From: an uncultured Methanobrevibacter sp.
GTDB taxonomy: Archaea > Methanobacteriota > Methanobacteria > Methanobacteriales > Methanobacteriaceae
DNA length: 10,476 bases
Assembly (NCBI RefSeq): GCF_900314615.1
Contig: NZ_OMWA01000038.1
Coordinates: 1 to 10,476, forward strand
Reading direction: 5' to 3'
Positions 7,486 to 10,476 of the stretch are shown in pieces. Numbering within the stretch: the first letter of the stretch is position 1; every line of letters starts with the position of its first letter. The notes beneath the pieces are model-generated. The model searched no databases. It saw only the letters and a list, made by a program, of their open reading frames with translations, and was not told where the DNA came from. The translations under genes and the position numbers were made by a program.

Positions 7486-7506
7486 TTTCAGTTATTCTCT
7501 TTTTTT
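7475..7506 (+). terminator. Terminator of the PRC-barrel gene, hairpin over the stop codon
   Basis: TAACTGAA (7475-7482) and TTCAGTTA (7487-7494) form a perfect 8-base-pair stem with loop TAAT, followed by a run of seven T at 7500-7506. The stop codon TAA (7483-7485) lies in the loop, so the left arm is coding sequence. More T-runs follow to 7541. Confidence 0.7.
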
Positions 7507-7549
7507 ATTTAATTTCTATTCTTTTAAAAACTATTTTTTTTGTCATGTG

Positions 7550-7593
7550 TTAACTATTTATATTTAGTTAATTATAGTTATTATAGTATAAAA
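7550..7593 (+). promoter_or_regulatory. suf promoter with inverted repeat around the TATA box
   Basis: TTAACTA (7550-7556) and TAGTTAA (7565-7571) form a perfect 7-base inverted repeat whose 8-base spacer is TTTATATT; spacer and edge together read TTTATATTTA (7557-7566), a good archaeal TATA box. A third half-site, TAGTTA, lies at 7575-7580, ten bases on from the second. A start near 7587 would give a leader of about 40 bases. A second box, TATAAAA (7587-7593), could start transcription near 7615. The layout looks like an operator where a dimeric repressor would block TBP; the regulator is unknown. Confidence 0.5.
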
Positions 7594-7628
7594 CAAATTC
7601 ATTTTATTCTTAAAAAAGGGTGATTATA

Positions 7629-8384
7629 ATGTTACTTGAAGTTGAAAATTTAGCCGTTGAAGTGGGCGGTAAAAGAGTTTTAAAGAACATTAATCTTTCT
7701 ATAGCTGAAGGTGAAACTCATGTTCTTTTAGGACCTAATGGTGCTGGAAAAAGTACTTTATTTTTAACAATATTAGGTTTTCCGCAGTATAATGTTGTTG
7801 AAGGTTCTATCAAATTTAAAGGTCAAGATATTACTAATTTAACTACTGCAGAAAGAGTAAAACTTGGTATTGGAGTTAGTTTCCAATCTCCTCCATCAAT
7901 CAGAGGGGTTTCTGTAAGAGATTTGCTTAAAATCATTTCAAATCAGGATATGGATGATGATTTGAATGATAGAATGAAAGAATTAGCTGACCAGCTTAAA
8001 TTTAATGATGAATTCCTGGACAGGGATGTTAATTACGGATTTTCCGGTGGAGAAGTAAAAAGATCTGAAATTTTACAATTGCTTGCTCAAATGCCAGATT
8101 TTACAATGTTTGACGAACCGGATTCCGGTGTAGATATTGAAAATGTAGAGTTACTTGCTTCTGAAATTGGAACTTTATTAGATAAAGATAAACCTCAAGG
8201 CTCCAGAAAAAGAAGCGGACTTTTAATTACTCATTTAGGTTATATTTTAAACTTTGTCAGTGCGGATAAAGCACATGTTTTAATGAATGGGGTAATTTCC
8301 TGTTCTGGTAACCCGACAGAAATTCTTGAAGATATTAGAAAAAATGGTTTTAATGGATGTGTTGAATGTGCGCAATGTTTATGA
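7629..8384 (+). CDS. sufC: Fe-S cluster assembly ATPase SufC
   Basis: SufC is the ABC-type ATPase of the SUF iron-sulfur cluster scaffold, working in the cytoplasm with SufB. The 251-residue protein has Walker A GPNGAGKST (35-43), the Q-loop at Gln86 (VSFQSPP), the signature FSGGE (138-142), Walker B ending TMFDEPDSGVD (159-169) and an H-switch ITHLGY near residue 200. There is no membrane segment. Its last residues hold three closely spaced cysteines, CVECAQC, beyond the common SufC core. A GTG at 7620 is in frame, but it lies inside the ribosome binding site GGGTGATT (7618-7625) of the ATG at 7629, so the ATG is chosen. The end overlaps sufB, which points to coupled translation. The pair belongs to the minimal SufBC type seen in methanogens, without SufD, SufS or SufE nearby. 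Confidence 0.93.
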   Translation: MLLEVENLAVEVGGKRVLKNINLSIAEGETHVLLGPNGAGKSTLFLTILGFPQYNVVEGSIKFKGQDITNLTTAERVKLGIGVSFQSPPSIRGVSVRDLLKIISNQDMDDDLNDRMKELADQLKFNDEFLDRDVNYGFSGGEVKRSEILQLLAQMPDFTMFDEPDSGVDIENVELLASEIGTLLDKDKPQGSRKRSGLLITHLGYILNFVSADKAHVLMNGVISCSGNPTEILEDIRKNGFNGCVECAQCL

Positions 8385-9603
8385 AGATGCTGAAAGAGCG
8401 AAGGATAAAAAAGCTGCACTAGGTGTAGATGTCACAATAGAAAATTTCACTGATGAAACCGTCAATGCTTTGGACATGATTGATGATTTGGATGATTTAA
8501 ACAAACAGACTAAAAAAGACCTTTTAAAAGTAGGTGTAGATACTGAAGAAAAAAACAGATCCGGATCATTTTTACAGGTCGACCAAAGTAATATATTTAC
8601 AAATAACTCCATGTCAAGTTCTGTTGAAGTAATGAACATTGGTGTTGCACTTGATAAATACAATTGGCTAGAAGACTATCTTTGGAAAGTCGTAAAACCT
8701 GATGCTGATAAATATACAGCTAAAACTGCTTTACGTGAACAGAAAGACGGTGTTCAAAGTGGTTATTTTGTAAGGTCTCTTCCTGGAACTAAAGAAGTAA
8801 TGCCTGTACAGGCTTGTATGTTTATTAGTGATGCAGATATTATGCAGACAGCTCACAATGTTATCATTGCTGAGGAAAACTCAGAATTGCATTTGATTAC
8901 CGGCTGTGCTACCGGTGATGACGTTGCTTCTGCAATGCATGTCGGAGTTTCTGAAATGTATCTCAAACCAGGTTCCAAAATTACCTTTACAATGGTTCAC
9001 AATTGGGCTGAACAGGTTGAAGTACGTCCAAGAACCGGTGTTAAATTAATGGATAACTCCACTTATATTAACAATTATATTTTAACCAGTCCTGTAAGCA
9101 CTATTCAATCTTTCCCAACTGCATACTGTGACGGTGAAAATTCAAGAGCTATTTTCCAAAGTATTCAGGGAGGTAAAAAAGATTCAATTATTGATGTTGG
9201 TTCAAGAGTTCTCCTTAATGCTAAAGGTGCTAGAGGAGAAGTTATTTCAAGAGCAGTTGCACAGGATGAATCTAAAATTTATGCCAGAGGTCATTTGGCA
9301 GGTACTGTTCCTGATGTAAAAGGTCATTTGGAATGTCACGGTTTAGTATTGTCAGACGACAGTTTTATTTATGCAGTACCTGAACTTGAAGCTAGTTCTG
9401 CAAATCTTGAGATGTCTCACGAAGCAGCTGTAGGTAAAATTTCTGAAGAAGAAATTAATTATTTAACTTCCAGAGGTATCACTGAGGAAGATGCCGAGTC
9501 TATGATTGTAAGAGGATTTTTAAACATGGACATTACAGGTCTTCCTGATGAATTAGCTAAACAAACCCAAATGATGATTGATATGAGTTTAGATGGAATG
9601 TAA
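8353..9603 (+). CDS. sufB: Fe-S cluster assembly scaffold SufB (SufB/SufD family)
   Basis: SufB is the scaffold on which Fe-S clusters are built, together with SufC. From the ATG at 8353 the protein has 416 residues: a helical, charged N-terminal part (about 1-75), then the SufBD beta-helix core (about 85-340) and a C-terminal helical part. Visible landmarks are ITGCATGDDVASAMHVGVSE (182-201), MVHNWAE (214-220), HLECHGLVL with Cys328, and the SHEAAVGKIS segment with His356 and Glu357, matching positions important in bacterial SufB. The second Cys common in bacterial SufB after ECD is absent (DDSFIY). The start is uncertain: TTG 8326, ATG 8344, ATG 8353 and GTG 8368 are all in frame. GGATGTG (8355-8361) would suit GTG 8368; similarity resumes only from about residue 10, so homology does not settle it. 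It overlaps sufC by 32 bases if 8353 is right. Confidence 0.9.
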   Translation: MDVLNVRNVYEDAERAKDKKAALGVDVTIENFTDETVNALDMIDDLDDLNKQTKKDLLKVGVDTEEKNRSGSFLQVDQSNIFTNNSMSSSVEVMNIGVALDKYNWLEDYLWKVVKPDADKYTAKTALREQKDGVQSGYFVRSLPGTKEVMPVQACMFISDADIMQTAHNVIIAEENSELHLITGCATGDDVASAMHVGVSEMYLKPGSKITFTMVHNWAEQVEVRPRTGVKLMDNSTYINNYILTSPVSTIQSFPTAYCDGENSRAIFQSIQGGKKDSIIDVGSRVLLNAKGARGEVISRAVAQDESKIYARGHLAGTVPDVKGHLECHGLVLSDDSFIYAVPELEASSANLEMSHEAAVGKISEEEINYLTSRGITEEDAESMIVRGFLNMDITGLPDELAKQTQMMIDMSLDGM

Positions 9604-9625
9604 TTCCATCATCACTTCTTTTTTT
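9592..9625 (+). terminator. sufCB terminator, hairpin over the stop codon
   Basis: GATGGAAT (9592-9599) and ATTCCATC (9603-9610) form a perfect 8-base-pair stem with loop GTA, followed by TTTTTTT at 9619-9625 and further T-runs to 9655. The sufB stop TAA (9601-9603) spans the loop and the first base of the right arm. Confidence 0.7.
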
Positions 9626-9670
9626 CTATTTTTAACATTTATTCTTATTTTTTTAATTGCCTTGTTTCAT

Positions 9671-9738
9671 AGTATATAAACTTTTTGACTTTAATTTCTA
9701 AGTAAGCTTTATATTAATTATTAATGAAATATATTAAT
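9671..9738 (+). promoter_or_regulatory. mvh promoter region with two TATA boxes and an 8-base direct repeat
   Basis: TATATAAA (9673-9680) would start transcription near 9700, and TTTATATTA (9708-9716) near 9738, just before the first leader hairpin. ATATTAAT occurs at 9711-9718 and again at 9731-9738, exactly 20 bases apart, so a regulator could bind both on one face of the helix over the second box and its start site. Confidence 0.5.
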
Positions 9739-9740
9739 CA

Positions 9741-9857
9741 GTACATAATGTAATGCTGAGCTAGCTCATTACGTACAGAAATTGTGATTTTAAGGCTTGC
9801 CTAAAAGTGTAGGTCTTAAAAAAAGATTTTAAAATTTTTTAAAAAACTTTAAAATTT
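9741..9857 (+). ncRNA. Candidate structured 5' leader of mvhDG (three hairpins)
   Basis: Hairpin 1 (9741-9776): GTAC/GTAC closes a 6-base stem GTAATG (9750-9755)/CATTAC (9767-9772), with a 5-base bulge on the left and an 11-base loop that is itself rich in AGCT. Hairpin 2 (9789-9820): TTTAAG/CTTAAA plus GCCT/AGGT (one G-U pair), with a 4-base left bulge GCTT and loop AAAAGTGT. Hairpin 3 (9824-9857): a nearly perfect AT palindrome centred at 9840, with one A/C mismatch at 9834/9847. Hairpins 1 and 2 are asymmetric and contain the few GC pairs, so they look more like a folded RNA than chance AT repeats. The function is unknown; a cis-acting leader for hydrogenase expression is the simplest guess. 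No known riboswitch class was recognised. Confidence 0.4.
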
Positions 9858-9902
9858 GAATTAGAAAGACGCAAGTTTTTCGAAATTCGCAAAAAAATAT
9901 TT

Positions 9903-9925
9903 ATAGAGGAGGAGAAACTCTATGG
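9903..9925 (+). promoter_or_regulatory. Hairpin presenting the mvhD ribosome binding site in its loop
   Basis: ATAGAG (9903-9908) and CTCTAT (9918-9923) are perfectly complementary. The 9-base loop GAGGAGAAA carries the Shine-Dalgarno sequence, and the right arm runs into the ATG at 9922. Such a stem could modulate translation start. Confidence 0.5.
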
Positions 9926-10325
9926 CTGATGATGTAAAAATTGTAATGTTTTGTTGCAACTGGTGTTCCTATGGAGGAGCAGACACAGCTGGTACTGCAT
10001 TAGAGTTATTCGTGTAATGTGTTCTGGAAGAATTGACCCACAATTTGTTTTAAAAGCATTCCAAGAAGGTGCTGATGGGGTATTTGTAGCTGGATGTCAC
10101 ATGGGTGACTGCCACTATGATGCTGGTAACTACAAATTAGATCGTAGAATGAGATTAATTTATAAATTAGTCGAAGAAATGGGAATTGGAAAAGAAAGAG
10201 TTCACCACGATTGGATTTCCGCATCCGAAGGTGAAAAATTCTCAGAATCTGTTAAAATGATGGTTAACAGAATCAAAGAATTAGGTCCAGCTCCATTGAA
10301 AAAACAATTAGATGCTGAAGGATAA
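9922..10325 (+). pseudogene. mvhD: F420-non-reducing hydrogenase Fe-S subunit MvhD, frameshifted by an internal deletion
   Basis: MvhD carries a [2Fe-2S] cluster and passes electrons from the MvhAG hydrogenase to heterodisulfide reductase HdrABC. The first frame gives 26 typical residues (MADDVKIVMFCCNWCSYGGADTAGTA), then four junk codons more (LELF) and V before TAA at 10015-10017. The rest continues in another frame from 9999: IRVIRVMCSGRIDPQF, CHMGDCHYDAGNYK and an intact C-terminus ending at 10325. Family members have about seven residues (RMQYPxx type) between these parts, so about 22 bases seem missing; the 404 bases here plus 22 would make a normal gene of about 141 residues. The stop overlaps an ATG in the downstream frame (TAATG, 10015-10019), which would encode a 102-residue C-terminal piece. 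All cysteines are kept. It may be a real mutation, an assembly error or a split gene. The ribosome binding site is GAGGAG (9909-9914). Confidence 0.88.
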
Positions 10326-10341
10326 ATTGGAGGAATTTTAT

Positions 10342-10476
10342 ATGGCAGATAAAGTAAAAATAGGAACTATGTGGTTAGGCGGATGTTCCGGTTGCCACTT
10401 ATCCATTGCGGATTTCCACGAATCCTTAATTGATGTTATGGAATTCGCTGATTTCGAATTTTCCCCTGTACTCATG
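10342..10476 (+). CDS. mvhG: F420-non-reducing hydrogenase small subunit MvhG, 5' part only
   Basis: The first 45 codons of the [NiFe]-hydrogenase small (electron-transfer) subunit MvhG are present; the window edge cuts the gene. The product begins MADKVKIGTMWLGGCSGCHLSI; the CSGCH motif (Cys15, Cys18) supplies ligands to the proximal [4Fe-4S] cluster next to the NiFe site. No Tat signal precedes it, as expected for the cytoplasmic Mvh enzyme. GGAGG (10329-10333) lies 8 bases before the ATG, which is 16 bases after the mvhD stop, so the two are in one operon. The large subunit mvhA and the polyferredoxin mvhB would be expected to the right. The reading frame is clean in the visible part. Confidence 0.93.
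   Translation, partial: MADKVKIGTMWLGGCSGCHLSIADFHESLIDVMEFADFEFSPVLM

Larger units (their letters stand above)
9604..9921 (+). other. Gene-free stretch: suf terminator, mvh promoter and structured leader
   Basis: These 318 bases hold no credible gene. The first 55 bases are the T-rich 3' end of suf. Two TATA-like boxes follow (9673-9680 and 9708-9716), then from about 9741 a leader of some 180 bases with three possible hairpins, and finally a hairpin around the mvhD ribosome binding site. No tRNA cloverleaf, CRISPR repeat or clear C/D-box RNA was found. Confidence 0.75.

Noticed and set aside
8379..8663. 94-residue reverse-strand frame opposite the start of sufB
   Set aside because: Ser/Phe-rich mirror of the acidic SufB N-terminus, with no start signal.
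9128..9319. 63-residue frame inside sufB
   Set aside because: Alternate-frame shadow; the sufB frame is intact and conserved here.
9741..9820. tRNA gene or selenocysteine-type element
   Set aside because: There is no cloverleaf, no T-loop GTTCGA-type sequence and no CCA-ready acceptor stem; the hairpins fit a leader better.
9896..9906. TATA box close to mvhD (ATATTTATA)
   Set aside because: Transcription would start inside the mvhD coding region, so it is unlikely to be the promoter.
9999..10017. Programmed frameshift in mvhD
   Set aside because: A simple shift would restore the frame but not the roughly seven missing residues, and no slippery heptamer or downstream structure was seen.
9951..10325. 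Independent 124-residue gene starting at ATG 9951
   Set aside because: Its first 16 residues are out-of-frame translation of the real mvhD start; only from 9999 does it encode MvhD.
1..10476. CRISPR array, insertion sequence, prophage or defence genes
   Set aside because: No regular repeats with spacers, no transposase or integrase motifs and no terminal inverted repeats were seen; all genes are core methanogen genes.

Overview
ORGANISM. The window is AT-rich methanogen DNA, most likely from the Methanobacteriales and most like Methanobrevibacter. The evidence is a complete eight-gene mtrEDCBAFGH cluster in the order typical of that group, methanogen-only genes (methanogenesis marker 14, archaeal-type cobY, mvhD/mvhG), strong GGAGGTGAT-type ribosome binding sites, TTTATATA-like archaeal promoter boxes and T-run terminators. 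The genus is inferred from composition and gene order, not from a search. LAYOUT. Positions 17-4910 hold the whole Na+-translocating methyl-tetrahydromethanopterin:coenzyme M methyltransferase operon, tightly packed. It probably continues from mcr genes just outside the left edge, and a strong hairpin plus T-run terminator closes it at 4925-4958. A second unit (5066-7161) has its own TATA box and carries methanogenesis marker protein 14, an ASKHA-fold (actin/Hsp70/activase-like) protein of unknown function, followed by cobY for the cobamide nucleotide loop. A stand-alone 89-residue PRC-barrel gene (7216-7485) follows, with a terminator whose hairpin contains the stop codon. A minimal SufC-SufB iron-sulfur assembly pair (7629-9603) comes next; its TATA box is framed by an inverted repeat, and its terminator also overlaps a stop codon. 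After about 320 bases without a gene comes the F420-non-reducing hydrogenase unit, mvhD then mvhG, cut by the right edge. HOW THEY FIT. Mtr moves the methyl group from tetrahydromethanopterin to coenzyme M through a cobamide on MtrA and pumps Na+. CobY makes part of that cobamide, and marker 14 is a plausible maintenance factor for it (hypothesis). SufBC supplies Fe-S clusters, which MvhD and MvhG need in order to pass H2-derived electrons to heterodisulfide reductase, closing the cycle. POINTS OF MOST INTEREST. (1) mvhD is broken. About seven residues and the reading frame are lost after the first cysteine motif, and the early stop overlaps an in-frame ATG (TAATG), so the gene is either a mutation, an assembly error or a split gene. 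(2) The roughly 180-base mvh leader can form three successive hairpins and a fourth that puts the mvhD ribosome binding site in its loop. (3) An inverted repeat frames the suf TATA box. (4) Marker 14 sits between its possible client (mtrA) and a cobamide biosynthesis gene. Everything else is ordinary core methanogen metabolism.
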